This document shows positions 48,357 through 62,700 of a stretch of DNA of 64,000 nucleotides, piece after piece. The stretch comes from Eledone cirrhosa (taxonomy: Eukaryota; Mollusca; Cephalopoda; Octopoda; Eledonidae). A program made the position numbers and the translations under genes. The stretch is taken from positions 27,662,108-27,726,107 of the forward strand of contig OZ024744.1 of NCBI GenBank assembly GCA_964016885.1, written 5' to 3'. The notes under the pieces are model-generated. The model was not told the origin of the DNA, ran no database searches, and saw nothing but the letters and a program-made list of their open reading frames with translations. Each line of letters starts with the position of its first letter. The first letter of the stretch is position 1.

Positions 48357-50844
48357 GTTGTCGCTGTTATCACTGTTATTTTCATTGTTTTTGTTGTTGT
48401 TCTCGCATTTATCACTGTTATTGTCAGTGTTGTTGTTGTTGTTCTCGCTGTTATCACTGTTGTCGTCACTGTTGTTGTTGTTCTCGCTGTTATCACTGTT
48501 ATTGTCACTGTTGTTGTTCTTCTCGCTGTTATCACTGTTATTGTCATTGTTGTTGTTGTTGTGTTCGCTGTTATAACTGTTATTGTCATTGTTGTTGTTG
48601 TTGTTGTCGCTGTTGTCACTGTTATTGTCACTGTTGTTGTTGGCGCTGGTATAACTGTTATTGTCACTGTTGTTTTTGTTGTTGTCGCTGTTATCACTGT
48701 TATTGTCACTGTTGTTGTTGTCGCTGTTATAACTGTTATTGTCACTGTTGTTGTTGTTGTCACTGTTATCACTGTTATTGTCACTGTTGTTGTTGTTCTC
48801 GCTGTTGTCACTGTTATTGTCATTGTTGTTGTTGTCGCTGTTATCTCTGTTATTGTCATTGTTGTTGTCGCTGTTATAACTGTTATTGTCATTGTTGTTG
48901 TTGTTGTTGCTGTTATAACTGTTACTGTCATTGTTGTTGTTATCGCTGTAATCACTGTTATTTTCATTGTTGTTGTTGTCGCTGTTATCACTGTTATTGT
49001 CATTGTTGTTGTTGTTGTTGTCGATTTTATCACTGTTATTGTCACTGTTGTTGTTGTCACTGTTATAAATGTTATTGTCACTGTTGTCGTTGTTGTCGCT
49101 GTTATCACTGTTATTGTCACTGTTGTTGTTGTTGTTGTTGCTGTCATAACTGTTCTTTTCACTGTTGTTGTTGTTGTTGTCGCTGTTATAAATGTTATTG
49201 TCACTGTTGTTGTCGCTGTTATAACTCTTATTGTCACTGTTGTTGTTGTCGCTGTTATCACTGTTATTGTCACAGTTGTTGTTGTCGCTGTTGTCATTGT
49301 TATTGTCATTGTCGTTGTTGTCGCTTTTATAACTGTTATTGTCATTGTAGTTGTTGTTGTCGCTGTTATAACTGTTATTATCACTGTTGTTGTTGTTGTT
49401 GCTGTCGGTGTTATAACTGTTATTAGTTACTGTTGTTGTTGTTGTTCTCGCTGTTACCACAGTTATTGTCAATGTTGTTGTTGTTGTCGCTGTTATAACT
49501 GTTATTGTCACTGTTGTTGTTGTTGTTGTCGCTGTTATAACTCTTATTGTCACTGTTGTTGTTGTTGTCGTTATCACTGTTATTGTCATTATTGTTATTG
49601 TCGCTGTTATCACTGTTATTGTCATTGTTGTTGTTGTTGTTGTTGTTGTCGCTGTTATCACTGTTATTGTCACTGTTGTTGTTGTTGCTTCTATAACTGT
49701 TATTGTCACTATTGCTGTTGTTGTTGTCGCTGTTATCACTCGTATTGTCATTGTTGTTGTCGCTGTTATCACTGTTATTGTCACTGTTGTTGTTCTCGCT
49801 GTTATAACTGTTATTCTCACTGTTGTTGTTCTGGCTGTTATCACTGGTATTGACAGTGTTGTTGTTTTTATTGTCGCTGTTAGAACTGTTATTGTCACTG
49901 TTGTTATTGTTGTTGTCGCTGTTATAACTGTTATTGTCACTTTTGTTGTTGTTGTTCTTGCTGTTATCACTGTTATTGTCATTGTTGTTGTTGTCGCTGT
50001 TATCACTGTTATTGTCATTGTTGTTGTCGCTGTTATCACTGTTATTGTCACTGTTGTTGTTCTTCTCGCTGTTATCACTGTTATTGTCACTGTTGTTGTT
50101 CTTCTCGCTGTTATCACTGTTATTGTCATTGTTGTTGTTGTTGTGTTCGCTGTTATAACTGTTATTGTCATTGTTGTTGTTGTTGTTGTTGTTGTCGCTG
50201 TTATCACTGTTATTGTCACTGTTGTTGTTGTCGCTGATATAACTGTTATTGTCACTGTTGTTTTTGTTGTTGTCGCTGTTATCACTGTTATTGTCACTGT
50301 TGTTGTTGTTGTTGTCGATTTTTATCACTGTTATTGTCACTGTTGTTGTTGTTGTCACTGTTATAAATGTTATTGTCACTGTTGTCGTTGTTGTCGCTGT
50401 TATCACTGTTATTGTCACTGTTGTTGTTGTTGTCGCTGTCATAACTGTTCTTTTCATTGTTGTTGTTGTTGTTGTTCTCGCTGTTATCACTGTTATTGTC
50501 ACTGTTGTTGTCGCTGTTATCACAGTTATTGTCACTGTTGTTATTGTTGTTGTTCCTGTTATCACTGTTATTGTCACTGTTGTAGTTGTTCTGGCTGTTA
50601 TAACTGTTATTGTCACTGTTGTTGTTGTTGTTGCTGTTGCTGTTATCACTGTTATTGTCATTGTTGTTGTTGTGGCTGTTATCACTGTTATTGTCACTGT
50701 TGTTGTCGCTGTTATCACTGTTATTTTCATTGTTGTTGTTGTTCTCTCTGTTATCACTGTTATTGTCACTGTTGTTGTTGTTCTCGCTGTTATAACTGTT
50801 ATTGTCATTGTTGTTGTTGTCGCTGTTATCACTGTTATTAACAC

Positions 50845-50875
<31 letters not shown>

Positions 50876-51959
50876 CTCGCTGTTATCACTGTTATTGTCA
50901 CTGTTGTTGTTGTCGCTGTTATAACTGTTATTGTCACTGTTGTTTTTGCTGTTGTCGCTGTCATAACTCTTATTGTCACTGTTGTTGTTGTCGTTGTTAT
51001 CACTGTTATTGTCATTATTGTTGTTCTCGCTGTTATCATTGGTATTGACACTGTTGTTGTTGTTGTCACTGTTATAACTGTTATTGTCTCTGTTGATGTT
51101 GTTGTCGCTGTTATAATTGTTATTGTCACTGTTGTTGTTGTCGCTATTATAACTCTTATTGTCACTGTTGTTGTTGTTGTCGTCGTTGTTATCACTGTTA
51201 TTGTCATTATTGTTGTTGTCGCTGTTATTCCTGTTATTGTCATTGTTGTTGTTGTTGTCGCTGTTATCACTGTTATTATCGCTGTTATAACTGTTATTGT
51301 CACTATTGCTTTTGTTGTCGCTCTTATCACACTTATTGTCATTGTTGTTATTGTTCTCGCTGCTATCCCTTTTATTGTCATTGTTGTTGTTGTTGTATTC
51401 GCTGTTATCACTGTTATTGTCATTGTTGTTGTTGTTGTCGCTGTTATCACTGTTATTGTCACTGTTTTTGTTGTTGTCGCTATTATCACTGTTATTGTCA
51501 CTGTTGTTTTTGTTGTTGTCGCTGTTATCACTGTTATTTTCATTATTGTTATTGTCGCTGTTATCTCTGTTATTGTCAGTGTTGTTGTTGTTGTTCTCGC
51601 TGTTATCAGTGTTGTCGTCACTGTTGTTGTTGTTGTCGCTGTTATAACTGTTATTGTCACTGTTGTTGTTGTTGCTCTCGCTGTTACCACTGTTATTGTC
51701 AATGTTGTTGTTGTTGTCGCTGTTATAACTGTTATTGTCACTGTTGTTGTTGTTGTTGTCGCTGTTATAACTCTTATTGTCACTGTTGTTGTTATTGTTG
51801 TCGTTGTTATCACTGTTATTGTCATTATTGTTATTGTCGCTGATATCACTGTTATTGTCATTGTTGTTGTTGTTGTCGCTGTTATCGCTTTTATTGTCAC
51901 TGTTTTTGTTGTTGTCGCTTCTATAACTGTTATTTTCACTATTGCTGTTGTTGTCGCTG

Positions 51960-53704
51960 TTATCACTGTTATTGTCACTGTTGTTGTTCTCGCTGTTATA
52001 ACTGTTATTCTCACAGTTGTTGTTGTTCTCGCTGTTATCACTGGTATTGACACTGTTGTTGTTTTTATTGTCACTGTTATAACTGTTATTGTCACTGTTG
52101 TTATTGTTGTTGTCGCTGTTATAACTGTTATTGTCACTGTTGTTGTTGTTGTTCTCGCTGTTATCACTGTTATTGTCATTGTTGTTGTTGTCGCTGTTAT
52201 CACTGTTATTGTCATTGTGGTTGTTGTCGTTGTTATCACTGTTATTGTCACTGTTGTTGTTGTTCTCGCTGTTATCACTGTTATTGTCACTGTTGCTGTT
52301 CTTCTCGCTGTTATAACTGTTATTGTCATTGTTGTTGTTCTTGTTGTTGTCGCTGTTATCACTGTTATTGTCACTGTTTGTTGGTGTCGCTGGTATAACT
52401 GTTATTGTCACTGTTGTTTTTGTTGTTGTCGCTGTTATCACTGTTATTGTCACTGTTGTTGTTGTCGCTGTTATAACTGTTATTGTCATTGTTGTTGTTG
52501 TCACTGTTATCACTGTTGTTGTCACTGTTCTTGTTCTCGCTGTTATCACTGTTATTGTCATTGTTGTTGTTGTCGCTGTTATCATTGTTATTGTCACTGT
52601 TGCTGTTGTTGTCGCTGTTATCTCTGTTATTGTCATTGTTGTTGTCGCTGTTATAACTGTTATTGTCACTGTTGTTGTTGTTGCTGTCGCTGTTATCACT
52701 GTTATTGTCATTGTTGCTGTTGTACTCGCTGTTATAACTGTTATTGTCACTGTTGTTGTCGCTGTTATAACTCTTATTGTCACTGTTGTTGTTGTCGCTG
52801 TTATCACTGTTATTGTCACAGTTGTTGTTGTCGCTGTTGTCATTGTTATTGTCATTGTCGTTGTTGTCGCTTTTATAACTGTTATTGTCATTGTAGTTGT
52901 TGTTGTCGCTGTTATAACTGTTATTATCACTGTTGTTGTTGTTGTTGCTGTCGGTGTTATAACTGTTATTAGTTACTGTTGTTGTTGTTGTTCTCGCTGT
53001 TACCACTGTTATTGTCAATGTTGTTGTTGTTGTCGCTGTTATAACTGTTATTGTCACTGTTGTTGTTCTCGCTGTTATAACTGTTATTCTCACAGTTGTT
53101 GTTGTTCTCGCTGTTATCACTGGTATTGACACTGTTGTTGTTTTTATTGTCACTGTTATAACTGTTATTGTCACTGTTGTTATTGTTGTTGTCGCTGTTA
53201 TAACTGTTATTGTCACTGTTGTTGTTGTTGTTCTCGCTGTTATCACTGTTATTGTCATTGTTGTTGTTGTCGCTGTTATCACTGTTATTGTCATTGTGGT
53301 TGTTGTCGCTGTTATCACTGTTATTGTCACTGTTGTTGTTGTTCTCGCTGTTATCACTGTTATTGTCACTGTTGCTGTTCTTCTCGCTGTTATAACTGTT
53401 ATTGTCATTGTTGTTGTTCTTGTTGTTGTCGCTGTTATCACTGTTATTGTCACTGTTTGTTGGTGTCGCTGGTATAACTGTTATTGTCACTGTTGTTTTT
53501 GTTGTTGTCGCTGTTATCACTGTTATTGTCACTGTTGTTGTTGTCGCTGTTATAACTGTTATTGTCATTGTTGTTGTTGTCACTGTTATCACTGTTGTTG
53601 TCACTGTTGTTGTTCTCGCTGTTATCACTGTTATTGTCATTGTTGTTGTTGTCGCTGTTATCATTGTTATTGTCACTGTTGCTGTTGTTGTCGTTGTTAT
53701 CTCT
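51960..53704. repeat. 1,079-bp-offset nested duplication, first instance
   Basis: About 690 bp at 51.96-52.65 kb recurs at 53.04-53.73 kb. TCTCACAG monomers lie at 52011 and 53090 (TCACAG start), and GTTTGTTGGTG phase breaks at 52376 and 53455, both 1,079 bp apart. The two copies differ at three visible places: GTCGTTGTTATC versus GTCGCTGTTATC, GTTCTTGTTCTC versus GTTGTTGTTCTC, and GTCGCTGTTATCTC versus GTCGTTGTTATCTC. The offset is not a multiple of 3. Confidence 0.85.
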
Positions 53705-56700
53705 GTTATTGTCATTGTTGTTGTCGCTGTTATAACTGTTATTGTCATTGTTGTTGATGCTGTTATAACTGTTACTGTCATTGTTGTTGTTGTTGTCGCT
53801 GTTATCACTGTTATTTTCATTGTTGTTGTTGTCGCTGTTATCACTGTTATTGTCACTGTTGTTGTTGTTGTCGCTGTTATCACTGTTATTGTCACTGTTG
53901 TTGTTGTTGTCACTGTTATAAATGTTATAGTCACTGTTGTCGTTGTTGTCGCTGTTATCACTGTTATTGTCACTGTTGTTGTTGTTGTTGTTGTCGCTGT
54001 CATAACTGTTCTTTTCACTGTTGTTGTTGTTGTCGCTGTTATAACTGTTATTGTCACTGTTGTTGTCGCTGTTATAACTCTTATTGTCACTGTTGTTGTT
54101 GTTGTCGCTGTTATCACTGTTATTGTCACAGTTGTTGTTGTCGCTGTTATCATTGTTATTGTCATTGTCGTTGTTGTCGCTTTTATAACTGTTATTGTCA
54201 TTATTGTTGTTGTTGTCGCTGTTATAACTGTTATTGTCACTGTTGTTGTTGTTGCTGTCGGTGTTATAACTGTTATTGTCACTGTTGTTATTGTTGTAGT
54301 CGCTGTTATAACTGTTATTGTCACAGTTGTTGTTGTTGTTCTCGCTGTTATCACTGTTATTGTCATTGTTGTTGTTGTCGCTGTTATCACTGTTATTGTC
54401 ACTGTTGTTGTTGTTCTCGCTGTTATCACTGTTAGTGTCACTGTTGTTGTTCTTCTCGCTGTTATCACTGTTATTGTCATTGTTGTTGTTGAGTTCGCTG
54501 TTATAACTGTTATTGTCATTGTTGTTGTTGTTGTTGTCGCTGTTATCACTGTTATTGTCACTGTTGTTGTTGTCGCTGGTATAATTGTTATTGTCACTGT
54601 TGTTTTTGTTGTTGTCGCTGTTATCACTGTTATTGTCACTGTTGTTGTTGTCGCTGTTATAACTGTTATTGTCACTGTTGTTGTTGTTGTCACTGTTATC
54701 ACTGTTATTGTCACTGTTGTTGTTGTTCTCGCTGTTATCACTGTTATTGTCATTGTTGTTGTTGTCGCTGTTATCACTGTTATTGTCACTGTTTCTGTTG
54801 TTGTCTCTGTTATCTCTGTTATTGTCATTGTTGTTGTCGCTGTTATAAATGTTATTGTCATTGTTGTTGTTGTTGTTGTTGCTGTTATAACTGTTACTGT
54901 CATTGTTATTGTTGTTGTTGTCGCTGTAATCACTGTTATTTTCATTGTTGTTATTGTCGCTGTTATCACTGTTATTGTCACTGTTGTTGTTGTTGTTGTT
55001 GTCGATTTTATCACTGTTATTGTCACTGTTGTTGTTGTTGTCACTGTTATAAATGTTATTGTCACTGTTGTCGTTGTTGTCGCTGTTATCACTGTTATTG
55101 TCACAGTTGTTGTTGTCGCTGTTGTCATTGTTATTGTCATTGCTGTTGTTGTCGCTTTTATAACTGTTATTGTCATTGTAGTTGTTGTTGCTGTCGGTGT
55201 TATAACTGTTATTAGTTACTGTTGTTGTTGTTGTTCTCGCTGTTACCACTGTTATTGTCAATGTTGTTGTTGTTGTTGTCGCTGTTATAACTCTTATTGT
55301 CACTGTTGTTGTTGTTGTTGTTGTCGTTGTTATCACTGTTAGTGTCATTTTTGTTATGGTCGCTGTTATCACTGTTATTGTCATTGTTGTTGTTGTTGTT
55401 GTCGCTGTTATCACTGTTATTGTCACTGTTGTTGTTATTGTCGCTTCTATAACTGTTATTGTCACTATTGCTGTTGTTGTTGTCGCTGTTATCACTCTTA
55501 TTGTCATTGTTGTTGTCGCTGTTATCACTGTTATTGTCACTGTTGTTTGTCTCGCTGTTATAACTGTTATTCTCACTGTTGTTGTTCTGGCTGTTATCAC
55601 TGGTATTGACACTGTTGTTGTTTTTATTGTCGCTGTTAGAACTGTTATTGTCACTGTTGTTATTGTTGTTGTCGCTGTTATAACTGTTATTGTCACTTTT
55701 GTTGTTGTTGTTCTTGCTGTTATCACTGTTATTGTCATTGTTGTTGTTGTCGCTGTTATCACTGTTATTGTCATTGTTGTTGTTGTCGCTGTTATCACTG
55801 TTATTGTCACTGTTGTTGTTGTTCTCGCTGTTATCACTGTTATAGTCACTGTTGTTGTTCTTCTCGCTGTTATCACTGTTATTGTCATTGTTGTTGTTGT
55901 TGTGTTCGCTGTTATAACTGTTATTGTCATTGTTGTTGTTGTTGTTGTTGTCGCTGTTATCACTGTTATTTTCACTGTTGTTGTTGTCGGTGGTATAACT
56001 GTTATTGTCACTGTTGTTTTTGGTGTTGTCGCTGTTATCACTGTTATTGTCACTGTTGTTGTTGTCGCTGTTATAACTGTTATTGTCACTGTTGTTGTTG
56101 TTGTCACTGTTATCACTGTAATTGTCACTGTTGTTGTTGTTCCCGCTGTTATCACTGTTATTGTCATTGTTGTTGTTGTCGCTGTTATCACTGTTATTGT
56201 CACTGTTGCTGTTGTTGTCGTTGTTATCTCTGTTATTGTCATTGTTGTTGTCGCTGTTATCACTGTTATTGTCACTGTTGTTGTTGTTGTTGTCGCTGTT
56301 ATAACTGTTACTGTCATTGTTGTTGTTGTTGTCGCTGGTATCACTGTTATTTTCATTGTTGTTGTTGTCGCTGTTATCACTGTTATTGTCACTGTTGTTG
56401 TTGTTGTTGTCGATGTCATAACTGTTCTTTTCACTGTTGTTGTTGTTCTCGCTGTTATCACTGTTATTGTCACTGTTGTTGTCGCTGTTATCACTGTTAT
56501 TGTCACTGTTATTGTTGTTGTTGCTGTTATCACTGTTATTGTCACTGTTGTAGTTGTTGTCGCTGTTATAACTGTTATTGTCACTGTTGTTGTTGTTGCT
56601 GTCGCTGTTATCACTGTTATTGTCATTGTTGTTGTTATTGTGGCTGTTATCACTGTTATTGTCACTGTTGTTGTCGCTGTTATCACTGTTATTTTCATTG

Positions 56701-59700
56701 TTGTTGTTGTTGTTCTCTCTGTTATCACTGTTATTGTCACTGTTATTGTCACTGTTGTTGTTGTTCTCGCTATTATAATGTTATTGTGAAAGTTGTTGTT
56801 GTCGCTGTTATAACTGTTATTGTCATTGTTGTTGTTGTTGTCGCTGTTATCACTGTTATTAACACTGTTGTTGTTGTTGTTCTCGCTGTTATCACTGTTA
56901 TTGTTACTGTTGTTATTGTCGCTGTTATAACTGTTATTGTCACTGTTGTTGTTGCTGTTGTCGCTGTCATAACTCTTATTGTCACTGTTGTTGTTGTCGT
57001 TGTTATCACTGTTATTGTCATTAATGTTGTTCTCGGTGTTATCACTGGTATTGACACTGTTGTTGTTGTTGTTGTCGCTGTTATAACTGTTATTGTCTCT
57101 GTTGATGTTGTTGTTGTCGCTGTTATAACTGTTATTGTCACTGTTGTTGTTGTCGCTATTATAACTCTTATTGTCACTGTTGTTGTTGTTGTCGTCGTTG
57201 TTATCACTGTTATTGTCATTATTGTTGTTGTCGCTGTTATTACTGTTATTGTCATTGTTGTTGTTGTTGTCGCTGTAATCACTGTTATTGTCGCTGTTGT
57301 TGTTGTCGCTGTTATAACTGTTATTGTCACTATTGCTTTTGTAGTCGCTCTTATCACTCTTATTGTCATTGTTGTTGTTGTTCTCGCTGCTATCCCTGTT
57401 ATTGTCATTGTTGTTGTTGTTGTACTCGCTGTTATCACTGTTATTGTCATTGTTGTTGTTGTTGTCGCTGTTATCACTGTTATTGTCACTGTTTTTGTTG
57501 TTGTCGCTATTATCACTGTTATTGTCACTGTTGTTTTTTTTTGTTGTCGCTGTTATCACTGTTATTTTCATTGTTTTTGTTGTTGTTCTCGCATTTATCA
57601 CTGTTATTGTCAGTGTTGTTGTTGTTGTTCTCGCTGTTATCACTGTTGTCGTCACTGTTGTTGTTGTTCTCGCTGTTATCACTGTTATTGTCACTGTTGT
57701 TGTTCTTCTCGCTGTTATCACTGTTATTGTCATTGTTGTTTTTGTTGTGTTCGCTGTTATAACTGTTATTGTCATTGTTGTTGTTGTTGTTGTCGCTGTT
57801 GTCACTGTTATTGTCACTGTTGTTGTTGGCGCTGGTAAAACTGTTATTGTCACTGTTGTTTTTGTTGTTGTCGCTGTTATCACTGTTATTGTCACTGTTG
57901 TTGTTGTCGCTGTTATAACTGTTATTGTCACTGTTGTTGTTGTTGTCACTGTTATCACTGTTATTGTCACTGTTGTTGTTGTTCTCGCTGTTGTCACTGT
58001 TATTGTCATTGTTGTTGTTGTCGCTGTTATCTCTGTTATTGTCATTGTTGTTGTCGCTGTTATAACTGTTATTGTCATTGTTGTTGTTGTTGTTGCTGTT
58101 ATAACTGTTACTGTCATTGTTGTTGTTATCGCTGTAATCACTGTTATTTTCATTGTTGTTGTTGTCGCTGTTATCACTGTTATTGTCATTGTTGTTGTTG
58201 TTGTTGTCGATTTTATCACTGTTATTGTCACTGTTGTTGTTGTCACTGTTATAAATGTTATTGTCACTGTTGTCGTTGTTGTCGCTGTTATCACTGTTAT
58301 TGTCACTGTTGTTGTTGTTGTTGTTGCTGTCATAACTGTTCTTTTCACTGTTGTTGTTGTTGTTGTCGCTGTTATAAATGTTATTGTCACTGTTGTTGTC
58401 GCTGTTATAACTCTTATTGTCACTGTTGTTGTTGTCGCTGTTATCACTGTTATTGTCACAGTTGTTGTTGTCGCTGTTGTCATTGTTATTGTCATTGTCG
58501 TTGTTGTCGCTTTTATAACTGTTATTGTCATTGTAGTTGTTGTTGTCGCTGTTATAACTGTTATTATCACTGTTGTTGTTGTTGTTGCTGTCGGTGTTAT
58601 AACTGTTATTAGTTACTGTTGTTGTTGTTGTTCTCGCTGTTACCACAGTTATTGTCAATGTTGTTGTTGTTGTCGCTGTTATAACTGTTATTGTCACTGT
58701 TGTTGTTGTTGTTGTCGCTGTTATAACTCTTATTGTCACTGTTGTTGTTGTTGTCGTTATCACTGTTATTGTCATTATTGTTATTGTCGCTGTTATCACT
58801 GTTATTGTCATTGTTGTTGTTGTTGTTGTTGTTGTCGCTGTTATCACTGTTATTGTCACTGTTGTTGTTGTTGCTTCTATAACTGTTATTGTCACTATTG
58901 CTGTTGTTGTTGTCGCTGTTATCACTCGTATTGTCATTGTTGTTGTCGCTGTTATCACTGTTATTGTCACTGTTGTTGTTCTCGCTGTTATAACTGTTAT
59001 TCTCACTGTTGTTGTTCTGGCTGTTATCACTGGTATTGACAGTGTTGTTGTTTTTATTGTCGCTGTTAGAACTGTTATTGTCACTGTTGTTATTGTTGTT
59101 GTCGCTGTTATAACTGTTATTGTCACTTTTGTTGTTGTTGTTCTTGCTGTTATCACTGTTATTGTCATTGTTGTTGTTGTCGCTGTTATCACTGTTATTG
59201 TCATTGTTGTTGTCGCTGTTATCACTGTTATTGTCACTGTTGTTGTTCTTCTCGCTGTTATCACTGTTATTGTCACTGTTGTTGTTCTTCTCGCTGTTAT
59301 CACTGTTATTGTCATTGTTGTTGTTGTGTTCGCTGTTATAACTGTTATTGTCATTGTTGTTGTTGTTGTTGTTGTTGTCGCTGTTATCACTGTTATTGTC
59401 ACTGTTGTTGTTGTCGCTGATATAACTGTTATTGTCACTGTTGTTTTTGTTGTTGTCGCTGTTATCACTGTTATTGTCACTGTTGTTGTTGTTGTTGTCG
59501 ATTTTTATCACTGTTATTGTCACTGTTGTTGTTGTTGTCACTGTTATAAATGTTATTGTCACTGTTGTCGTTGTTGTCGCTGTTATCACTGTTATTGTCA
59601 CTGTTGTTGTTGTTGTCGCTGTCATAACTGTTCTTTTCATTGTTGTTGTTGTTGTTGTTCTCGCTGTTATCACTGTTATTGTCACTGTTGTTGTCGCTGT

Positions 59701-62700
59701 TATCACAGTTATTGTCACTGTTGTTATTGTTGTTGTTCCTGTTATCACTGTTATTGTCACTGTTGTAGTTGTTCTGGCTGTTATAACTGTTATTGTCACT
59801 GTTGTTGTTGTTGTTGCTGTTGCTGTTATCACTGTTATTGTCATTGTTGTTGTTGTGGCTGTTATCACTGTTATTGTCACTGTTGTTGTCGCTGTTATCA
59901 CTGTTATTTTCATTGTTGTTGTTGTTGTTCTCTCTGTTATCACTGTTATTGTCACTGTTGTTGTTGTTCTCGCTGTTATAACTGTTATTGTCATTGTTGT
60001 TGTTGTCGCTGTTATCACTGTTATTAACACTGTTGTTGTTGTTGTTGTTGTTGTTGTTCTCGCTGTTATCACTGTTATTGTCACTGTTGTTGTTGTCGCT
60101 GTTATAACTGTTATTGTCACTGTTGTTTTTGCTGTTGTCGCTGTCATAACTCTTATTGTCACTGTTGTTGTTGTCGTTGTTATCACTGTTATTGTCATTA
60201 TTGTTGTTCTCGCTGTTATCATTGGTATTGACACTGTTGTTGTTGTTGTCACTGTTATAACTGTTATTGTCTCTGTTGATGTTGTTGTCGCTGTTATAAT
60301 TGTTATTGTCACTGTTGTTGTTGTCGCTATTATAACTCTTATTGTCACTGTTGTTGTTGTTGTCGTCGTTGTTATCACTGTTATTGTCATTATTGTTGTT
60401 GTCGCTGTTATTCCTGTTATTGTCATTGTTGTTGTTGTTGTCGCTGTTATCACTGTTATTATCGCTGTTATAACTGTTATTGTCACTATTGCTTTTGTTG
60501 TCGCTCTTATCACACTTATTGTCATTGTTGTTATTGTTCTCGCTGCTATCCCTTTTATTGTCATTGTTGTTGTTGTTGTATTCGCTGTTATCACTGTTAT
60601 TGTCATTGTTGTTGTTGTTGTCGCTGTTATCACTGTTATTGTCACTGTTTTTGTTGTTGTCGCTATTATCACTGTTATTGTCACTGTTGTTTTTGTTGTT
60701 GTCGCTGTTATCACTGTTATTTTCATTATTGTTATTGTCGCTGTTATCTCTGTTATTGTCAGTGTTGTTGTTGTTGTTCTCGCTGTTATCAGTGTTGTCG
60801 TCACTGTTGTTGTTGTTGTCGCTGTTATAACTGTTATTGTCACTGTTGTTGTTGTTGCTCTCGCTGTTACCACTGTTATTGTCAATGTTGTTGTTGTTGT
60901 CGCTGTTATAACTGTTATTGTCACTGTTGTTGTTGTTGTTGTCGCTGTTATAACTCTTATTGTCACTGTTGTTGTTATTGTTGTCGTTGTTATCACTGTT
61001 ATTGTCATTATTGTTATTGTCGCTGATATCACTGTTATTGTCATTGTTGTTGTTGTTGTCGCTGTTATCGCTTTTATTGTCACTGTTTTTGTTGTTGTCG
61101 CTTCTATAACTGTTATTTTCACTATTGCTGTTGTTGTCGCTGTTATCACTGTTATTGTCACTGTTGTTGTTCTCGCTGTTATAACTGTTATTCTCACAGT
61201 TGTTGTTGTTCTCGCTGTTATCACTGGTATTGACACTGTTGTTGTTTTTATTGTCACTGTTATAACTGTTATTGTCACTGTTGTTATTGTTGTTGTCGCT
61301 GTTATAACTGTTATTGTCACTGTTGTTGTTGTTGTTCTCGCTGTTATCACTGTTATTGTCATTGTTGTTGTTGTCGCTGTTATCACTGTTATTGTCATTG
61401 TGGTTGTTGTCGTTGTTATCACTGTTATTGTCACTGTTGTTGTTGTTCTCGCTGTTATCACTGTTATTGTCACTGTTGCTGTTCTTCTCGCTGTTATAAC
61501 TGTTATTGTCATTGTTGTTGTTCTTGTTGTTGTCGCTGTTATCACTGTTATTGTCACTGTTTGTTGGTGTCGCTGGTATAACTGTTATTGTCACTGTTGT
61601 TTTTGTTGTTGTCGCTGTTATCACTGTTATTGTCACTGTTGTTGTTGTCGCTGTTATAACTGTTATTGTCATTGTTGTTGTTGTCACTGTTATCACTGTT
61701 GTTGTCACTGTTCTTGTTCTCGCTGTTATCACTGTTATTGTCATTGTTGTTGTTGTCGCTGTTATCATTGTTATTGTCACTGTTGCTGTTGTTGTCGCTG
61801 TTATCTCTGTTATTGTCATTGTTGTTGTCGCTGTTATAACTGTTATTGTCACTGTTGTTGTTGTTGCTGTCGCTGTTATCACTGTTATTGTCATTGTTGC
61901 TGTTGTACTCGCTGTTATAACTGTTATTGTCACTGTTGTTGTCGCTGTTATAACTCTTATTGTCACTGTTGTTGTTGTCGCTGTTATCACTGTTATTGTC
62001 ACAGTTGTTGTTGTCGCTGTTGTCATTGTTATTGTCATTGTCGTTGTTGTCGCTTTTATAACTGTTATTGTCATTGTAGTTGTTGTTGTCGCTGTTATAA
62101 CTGTTATTATCACTGTTGTTGTTGTTGTTGCTGTCGGTGTTATAACTGTTATTAGTTACTGTTGTTGTTGTTGTTCTCGCTGTTACCACTGTTATTGTCA
62201 ATGTTGTTGTTGTTGTCGCTGTTATAACTGTTATTGTCACTGTTGTTGTTCTCGCTGTTATAACTGTTATTCTCACAGTTGTTGTTGTTCTCGCTGTTAT
62301 CACTGGTATTGACACTGTTGTTGTTTTTATTGTCACTGTTATAACTGTTATTGTCACTGTTGTTATTGTTGTTGTCGCTGTTATAACTGTTATTGTCACT
62401 GTTGTTGTTGTTGTTCTCGCTGTTATCACTGTTATTGTCATTGTTGTTGTTGTCGCTGTTATCACTGTTATTGTCATTGTGGTTGTTGTCGCTGTTATCA
62501 CTGTTATTGTCACTGTTGTTGTTGTTCTCGCTGTTATCACTGTTATTGTCACTGTTGCTGTTCTTCTCGCTGTTATAACTGTTATTGTCATTGTTGTTGT
62601 TCTTGTTGTTGTCGCTGTTATCACTGTTATTGTCACTGTTTGTTGGTGTCGCTGGTATAACTGTTATTGTCACTGTTGTTTTTGTTGTTGTCGCTGTTAT

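Larger units (their letters stand above)
44520..53704. repeat. 9.18-kb tandem duplication, copy 1
   Basis: Anchors at a constant 9,186-bp offset are: TTGATGC at 44571/53757; TCATAACTGTTCTTTTCA at 44814/54000, 47230/56416 and 49144/58330; ATTAGTTACTG at 46025/55211 and 49422/58608; and GCTGCTATCCC at 48200/57386. After about 50.14 kb the offset is 9,183: TCATAAC at 50439/59622, GCTGCTATCCC at 51359/60542, ATTAGTTACTG at 52968/62151. The two copies are directly adjacent. Left of 44.52 kb several substitutions separate the two flanks, fixing the junction near 53.70 kb. Confidence 0.92.
1471..60552 (+). other. Recurrent variant monomer GCTGCTATCCC, 13 sites
   Basis: Starts at 1471, 5548, 12467, 15284, 18430 (CTATGCC), 21718, 29076, 31641, 43548, 48200, 51359, 57386 and 60542. 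Upstream there is always a CTCTTATCAC monomer, usually with a TATTGCTTTTG monomer before it. Several neighbouring sites lie 2.57-3.29 kb apart (2817, 3146, 3288, 2565, 3159, 3156), suggesting an ancestral higher-order unit of roughly 3 kb. Confidence 0.82.
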
